Source: Tricholoma matsutake
Taxonomy: Eukaryota; Basidiomycota; Agaricomycetes; Agaricales; Tricholomataceae
Direction of reading: 5' to 3'
Assembly: GCA_026075535.2 (NCBI GenBank)
Contig: AP026543.1
Coordinates: forward strand, 7,192,001-7,256,000
DNA length: 64,000 nt
Below are positions 34,764-46,456 of this stretch, one piece after another. Both the position numbers and the translations under genes were made by a program. Every line of letters starts with the position of its first letter. Within the stretch, counting starts at the first letter, position 1. The notes below the pieces were generated by a model that worked only from the letters and a program-made list of their open reading frames with translations, searched no databases and was not told the origin of the DNA.

Positions 34764-35190
34764 TGTAAGGGGACTAGGGGGGTGCCCTGTGTGTTTTTCC
34801 TATTTTTTATGTTTGTCCTATATTTTTCCCCACCTCATTTCCTTCTATTCTTCATTTTCTATGATTTTTACCGGATTTTATTACTAATTTTCCCTTGCTA
34901 TCATGTTTGTACATGTTGACACTTTTATATTTAGAGGCGGAGTACCCCTTCCGACACATACCCCTTGGTATGATGTCATTCAGCGGCCTTGATCCGCCTA
35001 TCTCCGCCTTTTTCTATTTTTAGGTTATATTTGATTTTTGTCGTCTTCACATATACTGGGCATCAGCAAGGGGATCCTTAGAGTTTTCTCTTCAGATTTC
35101 CCTTTGCTAGGTGCGCCCCCAATCCCTGTATTATGTAGCATAATTTTAACTTCGGATTTCCCTTTGCTAGAGGCTTAGGTTGCCCTTATA
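34764..35190 (+). repeat. R1-young 3' LTR
   Basis: Same as the 5' LTR apart from a 1-bp insertion and a few transitions. It ends GCCCTTATA before GGCAT. Confidence 0.9.
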
Positions 35191-35191
35191 G

Positions 35192-38100
35192 GCATGGAAA
35201 TACGAGTAATGGAAGAAACCCACAAACAAGATGCGACAGACCTCCTGATTGCATATGTACAAGGAGAACTGGTCATTGGCATATTCAAACCACCAGAAGA
35301 ACCACCCCTCACCAAGGAACACTGAGGACCGACCCATACATACATACAGAAAACGAACATGATCTCCAGGATTACAAAAGCCAAGGACTCCCCACGATAT
35401 GTATTCTTGAAGAGCGCATGGATCAGAGCAAAGACATCCATTTCCCAGCGACTCGTGCATGAACAAGACGAGGGAAGGGAGGCCAGCAAACAGACCCTGG
35501 ATGACCTACTGCCACCGGAATACCAGAAATACAGACAGGTATTCGAAAAAGCTGCATCTGAACGATTCCCAGAATCAAGACCATGGGATCACGTGATCGA
35601 TCTGAAGGAAGGCTTTGTACCGAAGGATTGCAAAGTCTACCCATTAATGCTGAAAGAACAAGAGAAACTCAATGAGTTTCTAGATGAAAACCTGGAGAAA
35701 GGATACATCCGACTGTCAAAATCACCCATGGCATCCCCATTCTTCTTCATGTCGAAGAAGGACTCTGACGCTCTACGACCTTGCCAAGACTATTGCTATC
35801 TGAACGAAGGAATGATCCGGAACAACTACCCCCTGCCACTGATCGGAGACCTCTTGGACAAGCTGAAGGGAGTGAGATTTTTCACGAAACTTGATATTCG
35901 ATGGGGATATCATAACATACGGATAAAGAAAGGAGACGAGTGGAAGGCAGCATTCAAGACTAACTGAGGGCTATTCGAGCCAATGGTGATGTTCTTTGGG
36001 CTGTGCAACTCACCAGCAACATTCCAGGCCATGATGAACAATCTCTTCCAAGATATGCTAGATGAAGGATGGCTCATCATCTATATGGACGACATCCTGA
36101 TCTTCTCGAAGATGGAAGAGGAACACCGGATAAGGACTGAAAGGGTCCTCGAATGACTACGACAATGCAATCTCTACCTGAAAATAGAGAAGTGCAAATT
36201 CAACGTACAGGAAGTCGAGTTCTTGGGCATGATCATCAGACCCAATGAACTTGCAATGGACAACACGAAACTGGCTGGGATCAAGGACTGGCCCACGCCA
36301 AGGACAGTGAAGGATGTAAGATCCTTCCTAGGATTCGGAAACTTCTATTGATGATTCATCGGACACTTCGCGGATCTGGCCAGACTGCTGAACGACTTGA
36401 TGAAGAAGAACCAGAAATTCGAATGGACGAACAACTGCCAGCAGTCGTTTGATGCGCTAAAAAGGAAATTCAACAAAACCCCAGTACTGCTGATGCCAGA
36501 TGCAATGAAACCATTTGTGGTAGAATCTGATGCCTCAAAATTCGCAACAGGCGCAGTACTCAGACAACAGGATGCCAACGGAGACTGGCACCCATGCGGA
36601 TACATCTCGCATTCTTTCAACAAAGCGGAAAGAAGTTACAAGATATACGACCGAGAACTATTGGGAGTGATCCGAGCGCTAGAAACATGGAGACACTACC
36701 TACAGGGGACACCATTCCCTGTGACGGTATTGTCCAATCACAAGAACCTGACGTACTTCCGTCAGCCACAGAAACTAAACCAACGACAGGCTAGATGGGC
36801 CATCTACCTGTCACAATTTGACCTGAAGCTACAACATGTACCAGGATCACAGATGGTACAATCTGATGCCCTATCAAGGAGAGCAGATCACATAGCCAAA
36901 GAAGACACCGATAATGAGGACAAGACCATCCTTGCTGACAAACTGTTCATCAAAACAATCGACACTGAGCTCCAGGGAGCCCTGGTCTCAGCAATAATGA
37001 AGGACGACCTCGTAAATGACGCATTATGAGCCCTGAAAAACAATGGAACTCCCCCAATCAAGTCTGCATTGGAGGACTGGAAATTAGAAGACGGCCTGCT
37101 CTTTTTCAAAGACAGATGCTATGTGCCACAGGACGAAACCCTCTGCCGAGCGATCATACAAAAATACCATGATAGCATCGCGACAGGACACCCTGGACAA
37201 TGGCAGACGATTGAACTGATCCAACAAGACTACTGGTGGCCAGGAATGGCCAACTTCATCAAGAAGTATGTCGAAGGCTGTGCAAAGTGCCAGCAAATGA
37301 AAGTGAATACACACCTAATGACCCCACCACTGACACCGATATCATCCGATGCCAGCAGACCATTCAAGCTGGTAACGACAGATTTTATCACGGACTTGCC
37401 CATGATAAATGGATTTGACTCAATCATGGTCATGGTAGACCATGGTCTTACGAAGGGGGTAATTTTTATCCCTTGCGCGAAGACGATCGATGCACTTGGT
37501 GCCGCAGACCTTTACCTGTGCCATGTGTACACCAGATTTGGACTCCCCAGAAGAATCATCTCAGACAGAGACCCTCGATTCACGTCCAAACTCTTCTGAG
37601 AACTAGGACGACTGCTCGGAATCAAGCTATCCATGAGCACCGCCTATCACCCCCAGACCGACGGAGAAACGGAGCGAGTAAACCAAGAGCTAGAGGTTTA
37701 CCTCTGCATGTTCTGTTCGAACAAACCCGAAGATTGGGAGTGTTATCTCCCAACAGCAGAATTCACGCATAACCAGAAGACGCACTCCGCAGTAAAACAC
37801 TCGCCGTTTTACTTGATGATGGGATATCAACCACATGCTATCCCCACCCCATACGAAAAGACGAACGTGCCGGCCGCCGAACAGAGAATCCAAGAACTCC
37901 TCTCTGTGAGAAGGGAAGCTCTTGCCGCACATGAACTAGCCAGACAGGCTATGGCTGCCCGAACAAAAGGGCGATACGAACCACTCAAGGTTGGAGAACA
38001 AGTATGGCTTGACTCCAAGAACCTGAAGATTGGCTACCCAACGAGAAAATTGGCGCCAAAATGAGAAGGGCCCTTCGCGATTGAAGATGCCCTGTCGAGA

Positions 38101-38409
38101 ACGACATACCGATTGAAATTGCTGCTGAGATGGAAGATCCACCCGGTATTCCATGCGGCTTTACTCACGCAATACCATGGGAATGACACTCATGGGCGAA
38201 ACTTCCTGACTCCAGCACCTGACCTCGTGGAAGGAGAAAATGAATACGAGGTGGAAGTGATCATCGCACACAAGAAGCACGCCAAGACACGCCATTACCT
38301 CGTGAAATGGGTTGACTACCCGACATCCAAAAACACATGGGAACCCGAATCGAACCTAAAGAATGCCCCCGAGATCCTGATGGCATATAAGAAGAGGTAC
38401 CACCTCTGA
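35192..38409 (+). pseudogene. R2 pol part 2: RT, RNase H, integrase, chromodomain
   Basis: A single frame from about 35194 with stops at 35965, 36154, 36349, 36352, 37027, 37597 and 38062, every one TGA, mostly where conserved Arg is expected. RT has SKSPMASPFFFMSKKDS, FTKLDIRWGYHNIR and an intact YMDD. RNase H has VESDASKFATGAVL. The integrase zinc region is HPGQWQTIELIQQDYWWPG with CAKCQQMK. The core has DFITDLPMINGFDSIM, IISDRDPRF and HPQTDGETERVNQELE. The chromodomain reads YEVEVIIAHKKH, LVKWVDYPTSKNTWEPE and ends at TGA 38407. The catalytic D, D, E and YMDD are present, so decay is by stops only. Confidence 0.9.
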
Positions 38410-38440
38410 TGGAAACCCAAAAACCCCCTCTCTTCCCACA

Positions 38441-39181
38441 ATGACACTCCCCAATATGCCTGCCAAATGACGATTCACCCGAGAATACCTACGAAACCAA
38501 TTGAACACTGACACCCTTTGCGTTCACCTCACCCATGATCCACCAAAATACCATCTAGCCAGGATGTGCTTCTACTATGCGAGCACTATCGAACAGATGG
38601 AACGAAATCTAGAAGAAGCAATGAACGATGCAGATGCCCTGGGGATCGAGCAAACGATCCAGGAAATGATTGCACCGTGGTCAGACAGACCGAGAACAGC
38701 TGAGGAGAGACCTCACACCGCTTTAGGTCGACACAGATGACCACCGACCTTGCTCTTGCCATTCAGCAAGCAGAGCGACAGAGACGAACGACGAGCTCCC
38801 TCTGGAGGCTCCTCCCATTCTATGAAGAACCCAAAGATTGTGCCTAGGGCACCCGAAATAATTGATTTGACCACCCCCAAACCCGAACCGAAAACCACCC
38901 AACCACCTTGGTCTCCCCCACACATGAGACATGCCAGATGTTTCATCTGCCAAGAGATAGGCCATTTCGGCCTGATTTGCCCATGATATACTTGCAAGCA
39001 TTGCAAACAGTGAGGCCCCAGACACTATAGGATGAACTGCCCAGAGAAACCTCAGAAAGATCGAGAGACCAATCAAAGAGAAGCTGAACACAGACAGCGG
39101 CTCTTCCTTAACTCCGGATACAATGATTTTGATGACGACGCGATGGGAAACATGACAGGGGAGCCATATGGAAGAATTTAA
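38441..39181 (+). pseudogene. R2 ORF2: double zinc-knuckle protein downstream of pol
   Basis: After the chromodomain stop, a new frame from ATG 38441 runs about 246 codons to TAA 39179-39181. It has internal TGA codons at about 38468, 38738, 38987 and 39011. The N-terminal half is helical (YYASTIEQMERNLEEAMNDA). The middle is Pro-rich and charged (IIDLTTPKPEPKTTQ). The C-terminal half has two knuckles, CFICQEIGHFGLIC (CX2CX3GHX4C) and CKHCKQ-GPRHYRMNC (CX2CX6HX4C), with an acidic tail. R2 gag already has its own knuckle, so this is an additional nucleic-acid-binding frame. No known chromovirus protein was recognised. Its position would need internal translation, readthrough or splicing. Confidence 0.65.
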
Positions 39182-39199
39182 AAGGCAGAGCTCAAGACA

Positions 39200-39589
39200 A
39201 TGGCATGACAAGACAGACCCATGCTCACAGGGATTACGATCCTCGCCATCGTCATTGGCATGACCCTGGCTGCAGCGGCAGCCCTAACCTTCGCATTTTG
39301 TCTCTATGCCATCTTCCGAACAGAACCCGAACCCCCGATTACAGATGTTGAATTTGCCATCCTGCAACGCCCCCCTTTCAACGATACTACCGACTCCTTG
39401 ACACCACTACCTAGGGCAGCGCGAACCAGAAGAACCCGATCATGGTCCAAGTTTGGACATGAATTATTCCTCCATTGTACCCCTCAACCCCAACCTACCC
39501 ACATATCCAGACCACACCCAATCAGACCACAAAGGAGAGACGAAGATTTAGGTCAAAGTGTGGAACTTTTGACCATAGTGAGGGGGTAA
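39200..39589 (+). pseudogene. R2 ORF3: small single-span membrane protein
   Basis: ATG 39200 (or 39221), same frame as ORF2, 129 codons, one internal TGA at 39206. Near the N-terminus is a strongly hydrophobic run (GITILAIVIGMTLAAAAAL, then TFAFCLYAIF) of about 27 residues, followed by a polar Pro/Thr/Arg-rich tail with no second span. It sits where an env-like frame would be in other LTR elements, but it has no signal peptide, cysteine pattern or fusion-like segment. The TAA stop (39587-39589) abuts the 3' LTR, and the last codons overlap the polypurine tract. The function is unknown. Confidence 0.55.
39577..39589 (+). promoter_or_regulatory. R2 polypurine tract
   Basis: AGTGAGGGGGTAA lies directly before the 3' LTR (TGTTAC) and includes the last codons of ORF3. 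Confidence 0.7.
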
Positions 39590-40297
39590 TGTTACAATTT
39601 TCCTTGTAACTCATGGAACCCGATGCACCCGACGATCCCCTCCAGACAGGAGGCACCCCTTGATTCATGCCTAGGGCATGTCCTTGACACCAGACACACA
39701 CACGACGCATGGTGACTCCATGTACCCAAACCCACTCCCACACATGCTGTGATACGACAGCCCCCTGACATGAGGTCCGTGACGTCGGACTCTCATGATC
39801 GACATGCTGTGCCGCAGCATGTCCTTGACATCAGATCCTTGACATCGGATCCATGACATTGGACACCTCATGCTAGGCATGAGGCTTATCTGTTATTGTT
39901 TCCTGACATGCTGCGCTGCAGCACTCCGTGACATTGGATGCCTCATGCAAGGCATGAGGCCTATTGTTTCTATTATTACTTGATATGCATCTACCTTTCC
40001 GATTGGACAATAAGGACCTCCCTTCTAGTATAAGTACTGCGACTTGTAGTAGGGATGTCCTTAGTTTAGATCTAGGCAATTAACAGCCTTAACTTGCAAC
40101 TCGCGAACTTACTCGAAACCACTAGGGAAGCCCCTTAGTGCATGAACCTGAATGACTCTACGCAGAAGCCCTGCTAGAGTGCACTACCTATCTTACGTCG
40201 GATGCTCTGAGTAAGACTAGTGCCGAACAACTCGTCGAGGAAGCACCTCATCAAACGACATCGACTAGATCGAGTGGTTGAGGCTTCGCCCTTAACA
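39590..40297 (+). repeat. R2 3' LTR (708 bp)
   Basis: It contains two sets of U3 palindromes (39803-39821, 39866-39884, 39941-39959), compared with one full set in the 5' LTR. It also carries the AAGCC hairpins at 40120-40140 and 40155-40180. TG...CA termini, TSD TTTTG. Confidence 0.92.
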
Positions 40298-41038
40298 TTT
40301 TGCCTCATGTTCTACACATGTTTCTTATTCCATTTTGGGAAGTTTCTTTAAAACATATAAAACTCTGTAGTATCTACTTGGAAATACAAGAAATTGTCTT
40401 CACCTATCATCTCGTATACAGTTCTAAGCATCCGATCAACTTTCTAAAACAATCTAAGTCTCTACGGGTTTTCTCAATCAACGAGAAACCTCTGCAATCA
40501 TAGCATCCTCAATCCTCCTTCAATCCTCTTGTCGCTAGCACTAGCAACCATTTCAACATGTCCCTAGCCATCGACTATAGCCTTCGTATACTTTCGACCT
40601 ATTGAAAGGTCCTCAGAATTCACACTTCAACCATTGACGATAGACTTGTTTGCCGTCGATCTCATCGATCATCCTCAATATCGATCGATACTCGATCAGA
40701 CCATGCCAAATACCTTCATCTCCTATAGCACTACCTTTGCGACTAGTATCTACCCATAGGTTGGACCACAAACATTCGGAACGTCTCACTCCCTTCCTCT
40801 GACTCGTCGCAAATATCATTGGCTCATCGGCTGTTTTGGTGGTTTTCCCGGGTTGAGTATCATCAATGGGAGGGGAGAACAATGGGGGACAACAATGATG
40901 GCAGGATGATGAGGCCACCTGCCACGATGGGATGACAACACAGGACACTGACAACACTGACACCAAGGGGCATGATGGACCACAATGAGGATGAGGGGAC
41001 AACAAAGTGGAGGATGAGGGGACAACAACAGCGGTGGC

Positions 41039-41358
41039 TGTTAAATGTATGATTCACCATCTCTCTATTTTATTTCTATCCTACTTCTATTCCATGTCCT
41101 ATCACTTGTAGTTACACTCATGGGCACTTAGAGTAGTTTCCACCTTGTGTTTATCACTGTTTGTTTCACAGTATGTAGACTGCAGAGTCTGGAGTTTTGC
41201 ACTCTTCAGTTGCTCACTCTGGACTCCAGGTACTGTACTCCTTATTGTCTCATATAATAACTAGTTGCTCACTCTGGACTCCAGCTGTTCAGTCTATCTG
41301 AGTCTCCCTTCACAGTTGCTAGATTAAACTGCACTAAAGGCAACCTCAGACTTTAGCA
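41039..41358 (+). repeat. Copia-2 5' LTR
   Basis: TGTTAAATGTATG...CTTTAGCA. It contains a direct repeat of AGTTGCTCACTCTGGACTCC, 63 bp apart. Confidence 0.93.
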
Positions 41359-41376
41359 GGTTATGGGCCCTGTGCC
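41359..41376 (+). promoter_or_regulatory. Copia-2 primer-binding site (half-tRNA iMet type)
   Basis: GGTTATGGGCCCTGTGCC immediately follows the 5' LTR. It pairs with the anticodon stem-loop of initiator Met tRNA. Identical in its core to the Copia-1 site. Confidence 0.75.
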
Positions 41377-41841
41377 CTAGCGACTTCAAATCAACTCCAA
41401 TCACTCTGAAACCACTCTCAGTGAATTCCCTGACCTCAATAACCCCCCAGCACCTACAATTTCCATTCTGTGTGCCTTGGTTGTTGGTCAACAAGCCCTT
41501 GTTGGAGTTATCAGACTTTTCCCACCAAATTCGACGTTCCTCGTTGCCCACTGGTCGGATCGCTTAGTCCTTTTGCTAGGACACTTGGGGACATACCCCC
41601 CACCTCCTGTTAACACCGATAGTCAAACGCGCCCACGGTTCCCGCTCAGTGCTCATTGCAAATCTGAAACACCAAATGCTCAAATTAAACCCTTCACTCA
41701 AATCGTCTTGCGCGCACCCAATTCAAACACTATTGTCGAACGGATTTGACAGGCAGATTTGGCACCTTCCCTTCCCTTGAACGCACCTACGCTTACCTCA
41801 ATTGCACCCATGCTCGCTTCTCAGCGCATCGTTCCGCAAAC

Positions 41842-43200
41842 ATGTCCAACTCATCACCTAATTTCCCAAAGCTCAACAATCACAATTATGCCTCCTGGAA
41901 GGATCAGATGGCTGCCTGGGGATGTAAACAGGGGTGGTGGAGGGTTGTGACTGGTGATATACAGGAGCCTAGCCCTGGGGATGCAGAGGCACATCATTTG
42001 TGGTTTCAACTAGTGGATAAGGGGGCTGGGGACATTTATTTGCATATTGAGGATGACCAGAAGCATCACCTGGGTGTGGTTTTTGATGATCCAAAGAAGA
42101 TGTGGGAGCTGTTGGAGAGAGGGAATCAATCAAAGAAGCCTAGTATGCACTTCAATACCTATGATGACTTATTCTCTGTTAGGAAACAAGAGAGTGAGGG
42201 CCTGGAAGGTCTCATAGCTCGCGTTTCTGAGAAGGTCTGTGCTATCAAGGATCTCCGTCCCTCTGGCTTCACCCTCGATGACCTTGACAATGAACTTCAC
42301 TCCATGGCTCTCATCCATGCCCTTCCCAATGAATATTCCTCATTCGTCTCTTCCCTCATGCTCATCGACAATCTTGATCACTCTACTATTCATGAAGCAT
42401 TCAGGAATGAGCAATTAAACTGTGAACATCATTCTGGGTTCTCCAGTGACTCCACATCTGGTACTGCTCTAGCCACCTCTTCAGTTATCGCTTTACTCTG
42501 CGACTTTTGCGGATTTAAAGGTCATACCCTACCTCAGTGCAGGAAATTCCTTGCTGCAAAGATGGAGGCACATAAACCCAAGCGGTCTCACATTGCTAAC
42601 ACCTCTACAACCACATCCTCCACATCACCTTCCTCTCCTGAAAGCGCAGCTGTTGCTACTACCATTTCAGTCGCTGAGTTTGCTGGGAATGCAAGTTATC
42701 ATTCCTCTCAACCCACTCCTACTTCAACCACAACTTACCTTTGGAATGCAGACACAGGCGCCACATCTCATATGATGCCTCATCGCAACTGGCTTCATGA
42801 TTATACCCCTTTTCGTGTCCCAATTTGTCTTGCGGACAATACTATTGTCTATTCTGAAGGTGTAGGAAGTGTGGTGTTTAAACTGATTATTGCAGGAAAA
42901 GAATTGAGGGCTGTCAAGTTTACTCGTGTTTTGCATGTCCCCGATCTCCAGAACAATCTCCTCTCAGTCTTGTATTTACCCTGTCAACGTGGTATTGACA
43001 TTTATATCTCTGCCAATGAACTTGCGATGATATTCTTACTTGATGGTGAATGCCTTTTCATGGCTCCCATTGATGAGAACAATTCTGCATTTCTTGCTGG
43101 GACTACTGAGGTGTTCACCAAGCATGCTCACCGCTCCATATCCACTCTTCCTGCAGACCGCAATCTCTGGCATCATTGTTTTGCTCATCGTTGTCAATAA
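41842..43200 (+). pseudogene. Copia-2 gag-protease
   Basis: The likely start is ATG 41842 (MSNSSPNFPKLNNHNYASWK), preferred to upstream in-frame codons because Copia Gag proteins begin close to the LNNxNYxxW motif. A UBN2-type Gag domain (MHFNTYDDLFSVRKQESEGL) is followed by a zinc knuckle of reduced form (CDFCGFKGHTLPQC) and an aspartic protease with WNADTGATSHM (D-T-G). The frame reaches the integrase zinc region start (NLWHHCFAH) and then ends at TAA because of a one-base phase change near 43190. In an intact Copia this would be a continuous Gag-Pol polyprotein. Here the break leaves gag-protease alone intact. Confidence 0.88.
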
Positions 43201-46099
43201 GATTGTGAAGGATGAGCTGGTGACTGGTATGCATATTAATATGCATGCCAAACCAGACCCTATATGCGAACCTTGTTTAGCTGGCAAGATGAACACACAT
43301 CCATTCCCCACTTCCTCTAGTCGTGCTGCCAATCCCCTTGATCTCATCCACTCTGATTTGCATGGTCCCTTCAAAACATGTACTCACTCTGGGTATCGTT
43401 ACTGGATCACTTTCATTGATGACAATACCCCTTTCCGCTCCAAATACTTCCTTTGTACCAAAGATCAGGCATTTAATGCATTCAAGTTATTCAAAGTGAA
43501 AGCTGAGAATTACTGGAATCACAAAATCAAGGCTATGATTGATGACAAGGGAGGCAAGTACATGTCTAATGAATTCCTTGCATTCATGGATCAGTGTGGG
43601 ATTGAACGTTTGCATACTGTTCACAATCGACCTCAACAGAATGGCGTTGCTGAATGAGCGAACTGCAGTATTGAGGAACACGCTACTGCCATGCTTTATG
43701 AAGCTGGTTTACCTCCTTCTTTCTTGGGTGAGGCTGTCAATGCATACATCACAGTCCAGAACAAGTGTCCCACTCATTCCCTCTCGGAGAAAACCCCCTT
43801 TGAACTCTGGCATAAGCATAAACCAGATGTCTCAAATCTCCGAGTTTGGGGTTGTGCTGCATATGTTCACATCCAGAAGGATAAGCGTACTGGGATTGGC
43901 TCTCACATGGAGAAGTGTGTTTTCATTGGCTACCCTGAGGGTTACAAAGCCTGGAAATTCTACAATCCTGTGACCAACCATACTGTGATCTGTGAACGCG
44001 CTGAATTTGACGAGCGCTATTTTCCTGGTCTCAAACACACTTGGAACAAGCCACCTGTTGATCCCTCTTCCCCTCTCATCATGTCCGAGTATCTTACACC
44101 TTTGACAGTTCCTGATCTTAGTGACATTGATCCTGAACCTGTACAGGCAATTCTTCCTTCTGGTGTAACTGATCTTGATGATGATCCTGTTCCATCTCAA
44201 TCTCCTGCTCATGCTCCTACTCCTCCTGCTTCTTCTCCTCCTGCTAATACTACTCCTCACACTCCCACTCCTCCTACTCAGACACCTGCTGTATCTCCAC
44301 CTCAGACCCCAATTTCATCTCCTCCTCCATCACTTCCTCTGCTTTTAGAGCGTCGAGCTGCTAATCCATGCAAGAATGCTGGATTGCCACCATGGGCTTG
44401 GAATGAGCCCCTTGCTCCAATCCCAGCTCCACAATTCGATCAACCTTCATCTGATGATGAGTCTGGTCCAGTTGTTGGTGATGGTTTGGATTCTAGTATT
44501 GATCTTGCATTATCTACTCGTTATGCAGACCCACAGTCATTCAAGGAGGCTATGAAGCGCTCAGATGCATGAAAATGGCAGGAGGCAGCAAATGCAGAGA
44601 TGAACAATCATTTTGAGAATGGGACTTGGGATTATGTGGAGTTACCTCCTGGTGCAAAGGTAGTTGGATGCAAATGGGTTTTTAACCTCAAGCATAATGC
44701 TGATGGCTCCATTGAGCGTTACAAAGGTCAGGTTGTGGCTAAGGGTTTCACCCAATGCCCTGGTTTTGAATATGCAGAAGACACTACATTCTCCCCAGTT
44801 TATCGTCCTGCTTCACTTCGGCTAATTCTTGCATTGGCTGCAAGGAAAGACCTCCACCTTCGCTCTCTTGACATCTCCCATGCTTTCTTACTTGGGAAAG
44901 AACTTGAGGAAGTCATCTACATGTGCCAACCCGAGGGTTTCCATCAAGGTAACCCAAACACAGTTTGTCTGCTGTGTAAACCTCTCTATGGGTTGAAACA
45001 GTCTGCTCGCAACTGGAATGCTCACCTCCATGAGGTATTGACAGCTATGGGATTTACACGCTGTGAAGCAGACCATGCTGTTTATATTTACACACGAGGT
45101 GAAGTCAGGGTAATTGTTCCAGTCTTTATCGATGACATTACTCTTGCTGGGACTTCTACTTCTGCCATTGACAAGGTAGTTGAAGATCTCAAATCCCATT
45201 TCAAACTTCGTGATCTTGGTCCTACTCAATTCCTACTTGGCATCCACATTACTCGTGACCTCACAAATCACACCATCTCCCTCTCCCAATGTCAGTACAT
45301 CGTTGATGTGCTTGAATGTTTTGGTATGTCAGATTGCAAACCTGTCTTGACTCCCATGGATCCCTCCCTTTCATTGACTTCTGACATGTGCCCCAAAACA
45401 GAGGAAGATGTTGCAGAAATGTGCAATGTTCCTTATTTGGTTGCTGTTGGGTCTTTGATGTACCTTGCCACCACCACCCGTCCAGACATTGCTTATACAA
45501 TTGGTGTACTTGGTCATTTCAACCACAACCCTGGTCCTCGTCATTGGCTTGCAGTCAAGCATCTACTTCGCTATCTCAAGGGTACTATGGACTACAAACT
45601 AGTCTATGGACCTGATGAGGATGGTAGTGAGTTATTCACAACTTACACTGATGCTGACCATGGTGGTAACAAGGATAATGGTTGCTCAACTGGTGGCTAT
45701 TTGACTTGTGTCAGTGGAGGTGCAGTTGACTGGCGGAGTTGGTTACAACCTTTTGTGATGCTTTCCACCACAGAGGCTGAGTTTGTTGCTGCAGTAGAGG
45801 CTGGAAAGGAAATCAAGTGGACTCGCAGCATTTTACAGGAATTTGGATATCCTGTTGATCATTCATCCACTCTCTTCATTGATAACCAGTCCGCTCTCAC
45901 TGTTTCCAAAAACCCGGAGCACCATGGATGAATGAAGCACCTTGATCTCAAGTACTACTGGCTACGCGATGAAGTTGAAGCTGGCACCATTTCCCCTGTC
46001 TATATCCCCACCACTGACCAACTTGCCGACATTCTTACCAAGGCACTACCTCGTGTAATGGTGGAAAAATTCCGGACTCTTCTTGGTTTAAAGGTGTGA
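43201..46099 (+). pseudogene. Copia-2 integrase, RT and RNase H
   Basis: This continues in the next phase to TGA 46097. Integrase has LDLIHSDLHGPFKTCTHSGY, FIDDNTPFRSKYF, DDKGGKYMSNEF and HNRPQQNGVAE. RT has NGTWDYVELPPGAKVVGCKW, DISHAFLLGKELEEVIYM and active site FIDD (usual YVDD). RNase H has YTDADHGG and MLSTTEAEFVAAVEAGKE, ending LADILTKALPRVMVEKFR. In-frame TGA codons stand at about 43655 (after NGVAE, Arg expected), 44570 and 45929 (Arg expected). With these stops and the upstream phase change, this copy cannot make Pol, although its near-identical LTRs show it moved fairly recently. Confidence 0.9.
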
Positions 46100-46136
46100 T
46101 TTCAGCGATTTTGAGAGTTGCTTGATCAAGGGGGGG

Positions 46137-46456
46137 TGTTAAATGTATGATTCACCATCTCTCTATTTTACTTCTATCCTACTTCTATTCCATGTCCTAT
46201 CACTTGTAGTTACACTCATGGGCACTTAGAGTAGTTTCCACCTTGTGTTTATCACTATTTGTTTCACAGTATGTAGACTGCAGAGTCTGGAGTTTTGCAC
46301 TCTTTAGTTGCTCACTCTGGACTCCAGGTACTGTACTCCTTATTGTCTCATATAATAACTAGTTGCTCACTCTGGACTCCAGCTGTTCAGTCTATCTGAG
46401 TCTCCCTTCACAGTTGCTAGGTTAAACTGCACTAAAGGCAACCTCAGACTTTAGCA
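46137..46456 (+). repeat. Copia-2 3' LTR
   Basis: 320 bp, four transitions from the 5' LTR. A long G run precedes it. Confidence 0.93.

Larger units (their letters stand above)
28712..35190 (+). mobile_element. R1-young, near-intact chromovirus nested in R2
   Basis: LTRs 28712-29137 (426 bp) and 34764-35190 (427 bp) differ at only a handful of positions. Flanks TGCAT (28707-28711) and GGCAT (35191-35195) match at 4 of 5 bases. It carries gag, a GGATTTT slip site, and one long pol frame with protease, RT, RNase H, integrase and chromodomain. Defects are a solo LTR of its own family in gag, one TGA, and a lost RT active-site Asp. Confidence 0.93.
25683..40297 (+). mobile_element. R2, chromovirus (Ty3/Gypsy) with two extra 3' ORFs
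   Basis: The LTRs (25683-26337 and 39590-40297) start TGTTACAATTTTCC and end CTTAACA. The TSD TTTTG is perfect (25678-25682 and 40298-40302). Order: leader, gag, -1 frameshift site, protease, 22-residue repeat array, [R1-young insertion], RT, RNase H, integrase, chromodomain, ORF2 (double zinc knuckle), ORF3 (membrane span), polypurine tract. Net length without the insert is about 8.1 kb, large for a fungal chromovirus. Confidence 0.93.
25076..40864. mobile_element. probable solo-LTR-like insert split by R2
   Basis: The purine repeat of CACTA-1 breaks off at 25075 and resumes at 40865. The interrupting sequence starts TGATAGGTTG and ends GAGTATCATC, with a near-perfect 5-bp duplication (AACGG 25071-25075, AATGG 40865-40869). 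Without R2 it is about 1.17 kb, is rich in CATCGATC-type motifs and has no coding capacity. That would fit a solo LTR of an unseen family. Ends are approximate. Confidence 0.5.
41039..46456 (+). mobile_element. Copia-2, 5.4-kb Ty1/Copia element
   Basis: Two 320-bp LTRs (41039-41358 and 46137-46456) differ, by my count, at four positions, all transitions. Flanks GTGGC (41034-41038) and GTGGT (46457-46461) are a TSD with one C/T difference. It has a PBS of the half-tRNA iMet type at 41359, a polypurine run AAGGGGGG before the 3' LTR, and domain order gag, protease, integrase, RT, RNase H, which is diagnostic of Copia. Confidence 0.95.

Noticed and set aside
39200..39589. Calling R2 ORF3 an envelope gene
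   Set aside because: It has only one hydrophobic span and no signal peptide, cleavage site or cysteine pattern. Position alone is not enough, so it is listed as a membrane-span protein of unknown role.
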